This document shows, piece after piece, positions 7,618-15,716 of a DNA stretch of 64,000 nt. The DNA comes from Syntrophaceae bacterium UBA2280. GTDB taxonomy: Bacteria; Desulfobacterota; Syntrophia; Syntrophales; Smithellaceae. The notes under the pieces are model-generated. The model was not told the origin of the DNA and searched no databases. It was given only the letters and a program-made list of their open reading frames with translations. The stretch's first letter is position 1; each line of letters begins with the position of its first letter. The translations under genes and the position numbers were made by a program. The DNA is taken from NCBI GenBank assembly GCA_002347685.1, contig DDWS01000033.1, positions 1 to 64,000 of the forward strand, written 5' to 3'.

Positions 7618-7807
7618 GGACGTACCGTTTCGCTGCGAATGTTTTTCAGGTCGTTACCTATCGGAATCAGCGGAAAAAATCAATACGGGTTTTCGAGGCG
7701 TCCGTCCGCCCCTTTTTCCGACAGGTTCAGCCTGCCAGTGAAGTAATGTTTTTTATTGACTTTTGGGGCGTTTTCTCATTACTTTGTAAAAAAGAGGAAG
7801 GAACCCC

Positions 7808-8251
7808 ATGATAGATATTGAGGCGTTGATCCCGCATCGGGAGCCGATCAGGGTTGTCTCGGAGGTGATTGAATTAACGGAGGAATCCGGGATCGTCTCC
7901 GCAGCGGTCCATGAATGCTGGCCTTTGTGCGACGGGGAATCGGTTTCTTCGCTTGTGCTGATTGAAGCGATTGCCCAGACGGCCGCGTTGATCGAAGGAA
8001 ACAAAAGAAGGCTCGAAGGGAAAGACGGTGTCAAGGGCTGGCTGGTCGGAATCAAATCCGCCGATTTTCAGGTGGACAGGATTCCCGTTCATACGGTATT
8101 GACCATCGCGGTGAAAAGCCTATATTCTTTTGACGATTACGGTGTTGTGGAAGGGGTGGTCACGGCGGACGGCAGGGTGCTGGCTTCAGCGGTTCTTCAG
8201 GCGGTGCGCTTCAGCGATGAAAAAATTAAAAATATGACGGACAAGGAGTGA
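7808..8251 (+). CDS. Hot-dog 3-hydroxyacyl-ACP dehydratase-like protein (ApeP/FabZ-like)
   Basis: The 147-residue protein is a single hot-dog domain. PHREPIRVVSEV near residue 9 corresponds to the FabZ PHR-PFLLVD strand, and LIEAIAQTAALI near residue 57 to the central helix. The region that holds GHFP in FabZ reads WPLCDGESVSS, so the catalytic His of FabZ is not present, while the helix Glu is. This is closer to the dehydratase-like proteins of aryl-polyene clusters than to FabZ. It is the first gene of the operon, and GAGGAAGGA precedes the ATG. It probably dehydrates 3-hydroxyacyl-ACP, but the altered active site leaves that open. Confidence 0.75.
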   Translation: MIDIEALIPHREPIRVVSEVIELTEESGIVSAAVHECWPLCDGESVSSLVLIEAIAQTAALIEGNKRRLEGKDGVKGWLVGIKSADFQVDRIPVHTVLTIAVKSLYSFDDYGVVEGVVTADGRVLASAVLQAVRFSDEKIKNMTDKE

Positions 8252-8255
8252 AGTT

Positions 8256-8996
8256 GTGGTGATGGATGAAAAGAAAGTGGCGATTGTGACTGGCGCGAGC
8301 CGGGGGATCGGCCGGGCGACGGCCGTGGAGCTGGCGGCGGCCGGTTATTATGTGGTGATTAATTATAACACCAATGAAGCGGCGGCTCTCGAGACGCTGG
8401 CACAGGTTCAGTCTGCCGGGTCGCAGGGAGAAATCAAACAGTTCGATGTGACGGACACCGAAGCGGTTAAAGACGCGATTGCGAAAATTGCCGAGGAACA
8501 CAAAAGAATTGACGTGCTGATCAACAATGCCGGCATCACCGCCGACGGACTGTTCCTGATGATGGGCGAGGAGGAATGGTCATCCGTGATCAATACCACT
8601 CTCAACGGTTTTTACAATGTGACCAAGCCCGTGCTGCGCGAGATGATCCGGCGCAAGCGCGGATCGATCGTTTCCGTTTCGTCGATTTCTTCGTTGATGC
8701 CGAATCGCGGACAGGCGAACTATTCGGCGGCCAAGGCCGGCCTCAATGCGGCGTCCAGATCGCTGGCGGCGGAAGTAGCGCGTTTCGGCATCCGCGTCAA
8801 TGTGGTCGCGCCCGGCGTGATCGAAACGGATATGATCAGCGGCATTGCCATCCCTGTCGAAGAGATGAAAAAAATGATTCCGATGGCGCGCGCGGGTCAG
8901 CCCAGGGAAGTGGCCAGCGTCATCCGTTTTTTGTGTTCGGACGACGCCTCCTATGTCACCGGCCAGGTGATTGCCATTAACGGCGGTGTCTGTTGA
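8256..8996 (+). CDS. fabG: 3-oxoacyl-ACP reductase (FabG-like SDR)
   Basis: A 246-residue short-chain dehydrogenase that would reduce 3-oxoacyl-ACP with NADPH. It has the cofactor loop TGASRGIG, NNAG near residue 90, the Ser of SVSSISS, and YSAAK near residue 155, ending in AINGGVC. The GTG at 8256 is preferred because it sits 7 bases past AAGGAG; an ATG at 8262 is possible. It lies 4 bases after the dehydratase gene, and the two would catalyse successive steps of a chain-extension cycle with the ketosynthase downstream. Confidence 0.88.
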   Translation: MVMDEKKVAIVTGASRGIGRATAVELAAAGYYVVINYNTNEAAALETLAQVQSAGSQGEIKQFDVTDTEAVKDAIAKIAEEHKRIDVLINNAGITADGLFLMMGEEEWSSVINTTLNGFYNVTKPVLREMIRRKRGSIVSVSSISSLMPNRGQANYSAAKAGLNAASRSLAAEVARFGIRVNVVAPGVIETDMISGIAIPVEEMKKMIPMARAGQPREVASVIRFLCSDDASYVTGQVIAINGGVC

Positions 8997-9016
8997 GGAT
9001 TCGCAAAGAGGTATTT

Positions 9017-9649
9017 ATGAAGATAAAACGGTTGTGGATTCCGGGATGTCTGATATGGATTGCGGCGCTGATGTTCTGGTCTTCGCCTGCCTGGACGGAT
9101 GATTTTGATCGTCTGCGCGCGGATGCCTCCCGGATCAAAACGATGCAGGCGGATTTCACACAGAAAAAATCCATGAAAATCCTGTCCAAACCGCTGCTGT
9201 CCGAAGGCCGTTTTTATTTTGCGGCGCCGGACTCCATCCGCTGGGAATACATCCGGCCGTTAAAAAGTGCCGTCATTTCCAGTCAGGGCGAAACGAAGCG
9301 CTACATGGCGTCCGGCGGCCGGATGGTTGAAGACACCGGCAGCGGTGTTTTGGCCATGGGCATTGTACTTGATGAAGTTGCCGGCTGGATGAGCGGCAGG
9401 TTTGACGCCAATCCTTCCTTCAGAGCGTCGTTGCGGAATGAAAAGACGATGGCGTTTATCACGCTTACGCCCGTGGGGGAGGGGATGGCCGGAATAATGC
9501 AGCGCATCGAAATCGCCGTTTCCCGCAGCGATGCCACAGTCAAGACGGTTCGGATGATCGAAAGCGACACCGCCGAAACCCTCATTGAATTTCGAAACGT
9601 CCGGATCAATGAGGCCCTGCCTGACGGCGTTTTCCGGGATGTCCGATGA
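9017..9649 (+). CDS. LolA-like outer-membrane lipoprotein carrier protein
   Basis: The 210-residue product starts with a signal peptide (MKIKRLWIPGCLIWIAALMFW) and has a LolA fold: MQADFTQKKSM, then SEGRFYFAAPDSIRWEY, a strong match to the family. The ATG at 9017 follows AAAGAGG; an earlier in-frame start overlaps fabG. LolA homologues are regular members of aryl-polyene and related lipid clusters, where they are thought to escort a lipid product across the periplasm rather than lipoproteins. The tight operon position supports that reading. The housekeeping LolA is likely elsewhere in the genome. Confidence 0.82.
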   Translation: MKIKRLWIPGCLIWIAALMFWSSPAWTDDFDRLRADASRIKTMQADFTQKKSMKILSKPLLSEGRFYFAAPDSIRWEYIRPLKSAVISSQGETKRYMASGGRMVEDTGSGVLAMGIVLDEVAGWMSGRFDANPSFRASLRNEKTMAFITLTPVGEGMAGIMQRIEIAVSRSDATVKTVRMIESDTAETLIEFRNVRINEALPDGVFRDVR

Positions 9650-10338
9650 AAGCCGCCCTTTTTTTGATGGGTGTTTTTGCGCTGGTTTCCTGCGCGTCAC
9701 TGCCGGAAATAAGGCCCGGCCTGCCGGATTCCGAGGGAAAGGTCCTTGACTGCCCTTCTCCGTTTCTTACCGAAAAAACCCGTTTCATTCATGCCATTGA
9801 AGCGCGCGCGGCCGGCGCCGCGCAGGGCGCCGTGATCGGTGTGACGCTGGCGGACCCCGAAACCCGGCAGATGTCTTGCGCCATCATGTCCGCCGAGGGC
9901 CTGGTGCTGTTTGAAGCCGACGCCGGTCCTTCCGGGCTGAAAGTCAGCCGGGCGCTGCCGCCCTTTGATGCGCCGGATTTTGCACGCAACATGATGAACG
10001 ATATCGAACTGATCTTTTTTCCCCCGCCGGGAGCGCCCGAAAAGCGGGGTTTTTCGGCCGATGGTCTGAAGGTTTGCCGCTGGCGTCAGGATACAGGCGG
10101 CTGGATTGACGTGACAGCGGGCCCCGCCGGCAGTGCGCAGATCCGGCGCTACTCCCGGATCCGCGCGCTTATGCGCCGTGTTCAACTGGACGCCTCCGCG
10201 GCCGGACCCTATGGGCGAATCGAGCTTGTCGCCACGCAGTGGGCCGGCTATTCGCTCACGATGACGCTGATTGAAGCCGAACCGGTTTTGCCGGAGGCAG
10301 GAGCCGGCGGGAACACAGGCAAAGGAAGACACCCGTGA
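9646..10338 (+). CDS. Lipoprotein resembling DUF3261 of aryl-polyene clusters
   Basis: The 230-residue protein starts with an ATGA overlap with the lolA-like gene. Its first residues (MKAALFLMGVFALVSC) form a lipoprotein signal peptide with a C at position 16. The mature part contains FARNMMNDIELIFFPPP and a late AGYSLTMTLIEAEP strand. The layout fits the small DUF3261-type lipoproteins that sit beside lolA in aryl-polyene clusters; the match is by position and general features rather than a firm motif. It is probably a periplasmic-side partner of the LolA homologue. It is very GC-rich, like its neighbours. Confidence 0.6.
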   Translation: MKAALFLMGVFALVSCASLPEIRPGLPDSEGKVLDCPSPFLTEKTRFIHAIEARAAGAAQGAVIGVTLADPETRQMSCAIMSAEGLVLFEADAGPSGLKVSRALPPFDAPDFARNMMNDIELIFFPPPGAPEKRGFSADGLKVCRWRQDTGGWIDVTAGPAGSAQIRRYSRIRALMRRVQLDASAAGPYGRIELVATQWAGYSLTMTLIEAEPVLPEAGAGGNTGKGRHP

Positions 10339-11810
10339 GAAAGCAGATAAAAGGGAAAAACATTGTGATTATCGGCTCGGGTGTCGGCGGACTTTCGGCG
10401 GGGATTCTGCTTTCGCATATGGGGTATCATGTCACCATTTTGGAAAAAAACGCCCGGCCCGGAGGCCTGATGCGTTCGTATGCGCGCCACGGCATGGACT
10501 GCCCCGTGGGCGTGCATTATGCAGGCGCGCTGGGGCCCGATGAGCCGCTGGGAAAGATGTTCGCCGTTCTGGGCATTTCCGTGGAGGATCTGTTTTTCCG
10601 TATGGAGAGCGGCGCGGTGACCGACCGGTATGTTTTTGATGATTTTACCTTCGATTTTCCGGTCGGTTTTGACGCGTATGAGAGAAATCTGAAGCAGGCC
10701 TGCCCGCAGGATGCGGCGGCCATCGACGAATTGATGGCCAACCTGCGGCGGATTGCCGGTCAGATGAAGGATCCTTCTTTTATTGTAAACAGTGGCGATC
10801 CCTTTCAGAACATGGATGATTTCCGTCCGATGGGAGAATGGCTGGACGCATTGGGCGCGTCGGCGCGACTGCGCGTTTTGCTGGCCGTGCCCTGTCAGCT
10901 CATCGGTGTCCCGCTTGCGGACTGTCCGTTAATATTTCACCACATGGTGATGGCCGGGTATTTGATGTCCTCCTGGCGATTGATGGAAAACGGCGCCCGG
11001 ATGGCGGATGTTTTTGCGGCACGGTTTCGGGCGCTGGGCGGAGAAATGATTCTGAAGGAATCCGTCGGGAAGATTTTCCTGGCAGCGGGCGGCGTGACCG
11101 GCGTGGGGCTTGTGTCCGGACGTGAAATCGCCGCCGACGCGGTGGTTGCGGCGATTCATCCGAAGGTGGTTTTAGACCTGTTGGGCGACGGCGCGCTGCG
11201 CGCGTCTGTTGCAGAACGCATTTTGACGCTGGAGGAAACAGAAGGGGTGGTGGCCGTTCAGGCCGCTGTCGACGCCCGGGTGCATAAGGCCATAGGCCAC
11301 AATATTTACCGCCTTCGCTACGACGAGCAGGGTTTTATCGGGGACGGCATTTTTTATCAGATCCTGCCCGGCCGCGATCCGGACACGAATCTGCTGTCCA
11401 TGATTACCCGTTCGCCTTACAGCGATTGGCGCGCCTGGGAACACACGCGAACCGGACAGCGCGGCGCGGATTATGAAGAAAAGAAAATGCGGCTGGCTTT
11501 CGATCTTGTAAAACAGGCCGAAGGTATTTTCGGCCCGCTTGCCCGTCTTCAGATTCTGGATGTGTTCACGCCGCTTACGCTGCGCGATTACATGAATTGC
11601 CCGGAAGGGGCCTGCTACGGTGTGCTGCGTTCGGCGCGGCAGTTGCTCAAGATCGCCTCCTTGAATAACCTGCCCATAGGCGGGCTTTGTCTGGCCGGAC
11701 AAAACGCGATGGCGCCGGGTGTCCTGGGCAGCATGCTCGGATCGTTCAACGCTGCGCGGCAGATTGTCGGCGATGAGCGTTTCGCTAAGGAATTGGGCCC
11801 GCAACTCTAG
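10335..11810 (+). CDS. FAD-dependent phytoene desaturase/isomerase-like oxidoreductase
   Basis: A 491-residue flavoprotein. The Rossmann dinucleotide motif GSGVGGLSAGILL lies near residue 13, with an ILEKNARPGG second strand, and the C-terminal FAD-binding stretch LCLAGQNAMAPGVLGSM lies near residue 455. The pattern is that of the CrtI/CRTISO family, which desaturates or isomerises polyenes. The GTG start overlaps the preceding stop (GTGA). Placed among ACP, ketosynthase and reductase genes, it would be expected to act on an acyl-polyene or related lipid bound to ACP. The substrate is inference; carotenoid genes are absent from the window. Confidence 0.8.
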   Translation: MRKQIKGKNIVIIGSGVGGLSAGILLSHMGYHVTILEKNARPGGLMRSYARHGMDCPVGVHYAGALGPDEPLGKMFAVLGISVEDLFFRMESGAVTDRYVFDDFTFDFPVGFDAYERNLKQACPQDAAAIDELMANLRRIAGQMKDPSFIVNSGDPFQNMDDFRPMGEWLDALGASARLRVLLAVPCQLIGVPLADCPLIFHHMVMAGYLMSSWRLMENGARMADVFAARFRALGGEMILKESVGKIFLAAGGVTGVGLVSGREIAADAVVAAIHPKVVLDLLGDGALRASVAERILTLEETEGVVAVQAAVDARVHKAIGHNIYRLRYDEQGFIGDGIFYQILPGRDPDTNLLSMITRSPYSDWRAWEHTRTGQRGADYEEKKMRLAFDLVKQAEGIFGPLARLQILDVFTPLTLRDYMNCPEGACYGVLRSARQLLKIASLNNLPIGGLCLAGQNAMAPGVLGSMLGSFNAARQIVGDERFAKELGPQL

Positions 11811-11953
11811 GACTGGACGATCGGGCCGATTTATGTTAATTCTAAAATTGTTTCGCTTCGGATAAAGAAATCCCTGAACGCAGACGCGAATTTTGTAAAA
11901 ATGATCGGTATTTTCTGAAAATGATCGAAATCTGAAGGAGTAAGACAACATCC

Positions 11954-12223
11954 ATGACACGTCAGGATATTGAAAAAGAAGTCCGTAAAATATTCTTAAA
12001 GGAATTCGAAGTTGAGAATCCCGAGCTGGATGTCAATCTGCGTGAGGCTTATGGCTTTGACAGTATCGACGCCATTGAACTGCTTTTGGAAATCGAAAAA
12101 TTTCTGGGGTCCGAGCTCACTCAGGATGAAAAAAAACTGGCGATGGATATTCGCACCATGAATCAGATCCTTGACTATATTGAAATGCTGGCCTCCAGGC
12201 GTGCGGCCGCAACGGAGAAATAA
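11954..12223 (+). CDS. Acyl carrier protein
   Basis: The 89-residue protein has the phosphopantetheine site GFDSIDAIEL, with Ser37 as the attachment residue, in an acidic four-helix ACP sequence. It follows a 143-base gap after the flavoprotein gene and is preceded by GAAGGAG. It ends 2 bases before the ketosynthase ATG. It presumably carries the growing chain for the ketosynthase, ketoreductase and dehydratase of this cluster rather than for general fatty-acid synthesis. Confidence 0.9.
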   Translation: MTRQDIEKEVRKIFLKEFEVENPELDVNLREAYGFDSIDAIELLLEIEKFLGSELTQDEKKLAMDIRTMNQILDYIEMLASRRAAATEK

Positions 12224-12225
12224 AC

Positions 12226-13464
12226 ATGGAGCGCAGAGTCGTCATCACCGCCTGTTCGGCGATCACTCCGATCGGCCATGGCCGGCAGCAGATCGTCGAG
12301 AGCCTGCAGAAAGGCGCCTCCGGCGTCCGGACCCTGCGCGAAGATGAGCTGATCACGCGCTTTATCCATTCGCGTGTCTACGGCACGGTGGACTATCCGA
12401 TCGTGTACGACTTTGCAAGGCAGCACCGCAAGACCATGGGCCCGGTAGCCTATTATGCCTGCCAGGTGGCCAAAGAAGTCCTCGCGCAGGCCGGTCTGCC
12501 CCAGGATTTTGTGACGGGAGGCAGCCTGGGTATTGCGTTTGGGTCGATTCATGGCTCTCCTACCGTACAGCGCGATATCTACAAAATATTTTTTGAAGCC
12601 AAAGACAAAGCTACCTATCAGGGCATCGGCGCGGTCGATTATCTGAAATCCATGGTGCACACCACCGCCGTCAATATTTCCAAGATGTTCGGCATCACCG
12701 GCCGCATCATCTCCTCGGGAACCGCCTGCACCACGTCGAGCCAGTCCATCGGTTTCGGCTACGAGGCCGTCAAGTATGGCCTTCAGGACGCCATGCTCTG
12801 CGGCGGCGCGGATGAATACGACACGATCACCGTAGCGGTATTCGACAATCTGCTGGCCTGTTCCACCGCGTACAACGATCATCCCGAACGCACCCCGCGT
12901 CCGTTTGATCAGGACCGCGACGGGCTGGTGGTCGCCGAGGGCGCGGGCGCGGTGATGCTGGAAGAATATGAATTCGCCAAAAAGCGCGGTGCGACGATCC
13001 TGGGCGAAGTGATCGGGTTTGCCTGCAATTCCAACGGCGGTGATCTGATCCTTCCCAATCTCGAAGGCATTACCAAAACCCTGCAACTGGGACTTCGAAA
13101 CGCCGGAATCAGTGCCCCGGACCTGGATCTGGTCAGCGCGCATGCCACGGCCACCAAAATGGGTGATATTATCGAGGCGCAGGCCAACGCGGCAGTCTTC
13201 GGTCCCGATCCCTATGTGGTGGCGCTCAAAAGCTACATGGGACATACCATGGCGGCCTGCGGCGCGATCGAGACTGTCTTGACGCTCTACATGATGCAGG
13301 AGGGTTTTATCGCCCCGACGCTGAATCTGGAATCCGTCGATGAACGCTGCGCGATGATCAATCACGTCCGGAAACTCATCGAATATCCGGTGAAAACAGC
13401 GGCCATCCAGAATTTCGCCTTCGGCGGCGTGAACACCAGCCTGATCATCCGAAAGTTTTCCTGA
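12226..13464 (+). CDS. Beta-ketoacyl-ACP synthase (KAS II-like)
   Basis: A 412-residue thiolase-fold condensing enzyme with the complete Cys-His-His triad: Cys168 in SSGTACTTS, His306 in SAHATATKMGD, and His340 in YMGHTMAACGA. The C-terminal FAFGGVNTSL is typical of the KAS I/II family. It would extend an acyl-ACP by decarboxylative Claisen condensation with malonyl-ACP. Only one ketosynthase is present here, whereas aryl-polyene clusters usually encode two or three. It is translationally close to the ACP upstream and the acyltransferase downstream. Confidence 0.9.
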   Translation: MERRVVITACSAITPIGHGRQQIVESLQKGASGVRTLREDELITRFIHSRVYGTVDYPIVYDFARQHRKTMGPVAYYACQVAKEVLAQAGLPQDFVTGGSLGIAFGSIHGSPTVQRDIYKIFFEAKDKATYQGIGAVDYLKSMVHTTAVNISKMFGITGRIISSGTACTTSSQSIGFGYEAVKYGLQDAMLCGGADEYDTITVAVFDNLLACSTAYNDHPERTPRPFDQDRDGLVVAEGAGAVMLEEYEFAKKRGATILGEVIGFACNSNGGDLILPNLEGITKTLQLGLRNAGISAPDLDLVSAHATATKMGDIIEAQANAAVFGPDPYVVALKSYMGHTMAACGAIETVLTLYMMQEGFIAPTLNLESVDERCAMINHVRKLIEYPVKTAAIQNFAFGGVNTSLIIRKFS

Positions 13465-13465
13465 G

Positions 13466-14299
13466 ATGATTTCATTCCTGATCCGTTATGCGCGCCACAC
13501 TGCGAGTTTCTGCATCACCGTCATCTTGTGGGCATATTTCATGTTCGGATACCTGGTTTTGCTGCCGGTTATTTTCTTGCCCTTTTACCTGTGGGAGAAA
13601 AATGCTCCGGCCGTGTTTCAGCGGCTCAATCACCTGCACCTGCGCTGCTTTTTCGGGCTGGGGCGCGTGCTGATTCCAAAGACGCGCTATCGCATCGCGC
13701 CGGGTGTGCGCGCGCTTCGCTCCTCGATCATCGTGTGCAATCATATCTCGTATCTGGACCCGATTTTACTGGTGTCGCTTTTCGCGCGTCAGACGACCAT
13801 TGTGAAGAGCACTTTTTTTCGGGTGCCCGTCTTCGGCTGGTTTTTAAAAAAGGCTGGCTATATTCCATCGTCACCTGCTGAAATGTTCGGCTCCGCGATG
13901 CTCGGCAACCTCGAAGACATTAAGGCGCATCTCGCGGCGGGCGGCAATCTGTTTGTTTTTCCCGAAGGCACAAGAAGCCGTGACGGCAGACTCTCGCCTT
14001 TTAATAAAGGCGTGTTTAGCATTGCGCGCTACTGCAACACGGGGCTGAAACTCGTTTGGATCCGCAATACCGATAAACTGTTTCGCCCCGGAACGTTCGT
14101 CTTCAATGCGTTTGAAAAAAACACGATCGAGCTGGAGCTGATCGCTTCCCTGAACGCGGAAGATCCAATTCACAGGCTTCCGGTTGGCGCGGTTGCCGAT
14201 CAGGCCAGAAAAATCTTTGCCGAAAAACTCGCCTCCGCCATTGAAGGCGGGGATGTCCGGGAAAATCACCGGATCAAAAAAAACATCAATAGTGAATAA
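13466..14299 (+). CDS. 1-acyl-glycerol-3-phosphate acyltransferase family (PlsC-like)
   Basis: A 277-residue membrane acyltransferase. An N-terminal hydrophobic span (residues 14-40) is followed by the catalytic NHISYLD near residue 92, a VKSTFFRVPVFGW segment, and FPEGTRSRDG near residue 168. PlsC-type enzymes transfer an acyl chain from acyl-ACP or acyl-CoA to a hydroxyl. In this operon it may place the cluster's polyketide-like acyl chain on a lipid or sugar head group. The ATG follows the ketosynthase stop by one base. The specific acceptor is unknown. Confidence 0.85.
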   Translation: MISFLIRYARHTASFCITVILWAYFMFGYLVLLPVIFLPFYLWEKNAPAVFQRLNHLHLRCFFGLGRVLIPKTRYRIAPGVRALRSSIIVCNHISYLDPILLVSLFARQTTIVKSTFFRVPVFGWFLKKAGYIPSSPAEMFGSAMLGNLEDIKAHLAAGGNLFVFPEGTRSRDGRLSPFNKGVFSIARYCNTGLKLVWIRNTDKLFRPGTFVFNAFEKNTIELELIASLNAEDPIHRLPVGAVADQARKIFAEKLASAIEGGDVRENHRIKKNINSE

Positions 14300-14311
14300 G
14301 GAGGTTGTGCG

Positions 14312-14869
14312 ATGGAATTGCAGGAAGCCATACTCAAAAGACGCAGTATCCGGCGGTTCACGGACCGCGTGGTCACCGATGAGGAGCTTAAACGGATTTT
14401 TGATGCCGTGCGCTGGTCGCCTTCATGGGCCAACACGCAGGTGTGGGAATTTGTCGTGGTGCGCGATCGCGAGCGCATTGAAAAAGTGACTGCAACGTAT
14501 TCGGGGAAAAATCCCGCGACGAAATGTTCGCTTGCCGCGTCAGCCCTGATTGTCGTGTGCGCGAAAACCGGTGTATCCGGCTGCTATGACGGTAAGCAAG
14601 TCACCAAATACGACAGCTGGTACATGTTTGATCTGGGACTGGCCACGCAGACACTTTGCCTGGTTGCGCATGAGATGGGTCTGGGCACGGTTGTCGTGGG
14701 CCTGATGGATCATGATGCCTGTAAAAAATTGATCGGACTTCCCGAAGGCTACGAAGTGGCGGCCGTTATTCCCATCGGCGCCTCCGCCGTTGAGCCCAAG
14801 GAAGGTCCGGCGCGAAAGCCGCCGGCCGATATGGTGCATCTCGATACATTCGGTAAAAAAATGTTTTAA
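14312..14869 (+). CDS. Nitroreductase-family flavoprotein
   Basis: A 185-residue FMN-dependent nitroreductase fold, with RRSIRRFTDR at residues 9-18, WSPSWANTQVWEFVVV near 34 and the C-terminal GLPEGYEVAAVIPIG. The family reduces nitro groups, quinones or enones with NAD(P)H. A strong AAGGAGG precedes the ATG, and the 12-base gap after the acyltransferase suggests it is the last gene of the operon. A role in reducing an enone in the product is possible but not shown. Confidence 0.85.
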   Translation: MELQEAILKRRSIRRFTDRVVTDEELKRIFDAVRWSPSWANTQVWEFVVVRDRERIEKVTATYSGKNPATKCSLAASALIVVCAKTGVSGCYDGKQVTKYDSWYMFDLGLATQTLCLVAHEMGLGTVVVGLMDHDACKKLIGLPEGYEVAAVIPIGASAVEPKEGPARKPPADMVHLDTFGKKMF

Positions 14870-14892
14870 AAAGGGTATGACGAATGAATTGC

Positions 14893-14912
14893 GGGGCGCT
14901 TAGCGCCCCTTC
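14893..14912. terminator. GC-rich hairpin between converging genes
   Basis: GGGGCGC and GCGCCCC pair around a TTA loop between the converging nitroreductase and SRAP genes. The T-run that follows on the + strand is short (TTCTTC), so termination is likely but weak. Confidence 0.5.
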
Positions 14913-14936
14913 TTCGCGGGAAGAATTTCCGCCGGG

Positions 14937-15560
14937 TCAGCCGATTTTCCCCGCTTCCCTGCACGCCATTTCCCCGGCTGGATAGGGTTTCAGAATATCC
15001 TGAAGTCTTGCGGCGTCCTGGATGTCGCCGTCCAGCCACAGACGGTGCGCGTCTTTCGGGACAATCACCGGCATCCGGTCATGAATGGGCCCGACCACGG
15101 CATTGGCCTGGGTGGTCACAATCGTGCAGGTGTCCACCGGTTTTTGGTCCGGGGCGACCCAGCGTTCATACAAACCGGCAAACACAAAAGGCTCTTCGTT
15201 TTTCAGCGAAAAATAATAAGGGATTTTCTTCTTGCCTTCCGGCTTCCACTCATAAAACCCGTCGGCGGGAATCAGGCAGCGTCTTTTAGCAAAGGCGTTT
15301 TTGAAGCTTGGTTTCTGCGCGATCGTTTCGGCGCGCGCGTTGATCATCTTCGCGCCGATGGACGGGTCTTTCGCCCAGAACGGAATCAGCCCCCACAAAA
15401 AAGACTTAAGAAAGTTTTGCCGGTCCACTTTGACGATGGCTGGAATATGCTGGCCGGGGCTGACATTGCGGCTGGGCGAAAAGTGGATGGACACGCCGGG
15501 AATATCGAATTCCTTCGCGATGACCGACAAATCCGTAACCAGAACAAATCGTCCGCACAT
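14937..15560 (-). CDS. yedK: SOS response-associated peptidase (YedK/HMCES)
   Basis: The 207-residue SRAP protein starts MCGRFV, so Cys2 becomes the N-terminal nucleophile once Met is removed. It has the conserved NARAET near residue 72, the WKPEGKKKIPYY region, and GPIHDRMPVI with the active-site His near residue 157. SRAP proteins form a covalent thiazolidine crosslink with abasic sites in single-stranded DNA and shield them from cleavage. It is the last gene of a three-gene run with radC and a small Cys-rich protein. Confidence 0.93.
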   Translation of the reverse strand: MCGRFVLVTDLSVIAKEFDIPGVSIHFSPSRNVSPGQHIPAIVKVDRQNFLKSFLWGLIPFWAKDPSIGAKMINARAETIAQKPSFKNAFAKRRCLIPADGFYEWKPEGKKKIPYYFSLKNEEPFVFAGLYERWVAPDQKPVDTCTIVTTQANAVVGPIHDRMPVIVPKDAHRLWLDGDIQDAARLQDILKPYPAGEMACREAGKIG

Positions 15561-15584
15561 GGCTGGAAATATCTCCGATGATGG

Positions 15585-15716
15585 TTATTCGGCAGGTTCG
15601 ATCAACCGCGCGACCTCGCCGTGGCATTGTCTGCATGTGCCGCGAAGCACAAGGCAGCGTTTATCCATCACGCCTTCACGAAGCTGCATGGGGCTGCCTT
15701 TTCTGCAATGACACAT
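15585..15716 (-). CDS. 43-residue cysteine-rich protein coupled to radC
   Basis: The frame encodes MCHCRKGSPMQLREG followed by VMDKRCLVLRG and TCRQCHGEVARLIEPAE. The ATG overlaps the radC stop codon (TAATG), which suggests translational coupling, and the yedK ATG follows about 24 bases later. Five Cys and two His, in CHC and CxxCH groups, could form a small zinc or metal site; CxxCH also resembles a heme c site, but there is no signal peptide. No family is recognised. Reality is supported by position rather than homology. Confidence 0.5.
   Translation of the reverse strand: MCHCRKGSPMQLREGVMDKRCLVLRGTCRQCHGEVARLIEPAE

Noticed and set aside
7756..7785. Promoter of the dehydratase operon
   Set aside because: A TTGACT -35 is present, but the following bases give no good -10 at 16-18 base spacing.
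12175..13365. 396-residue ORF on the - strand opposite the ketosynthase gene
   Set aside because: It is the antisense frame of a clearly coding gene with intact Cys-His-His motifs; its composition is of the shadow type and no family is recognised.
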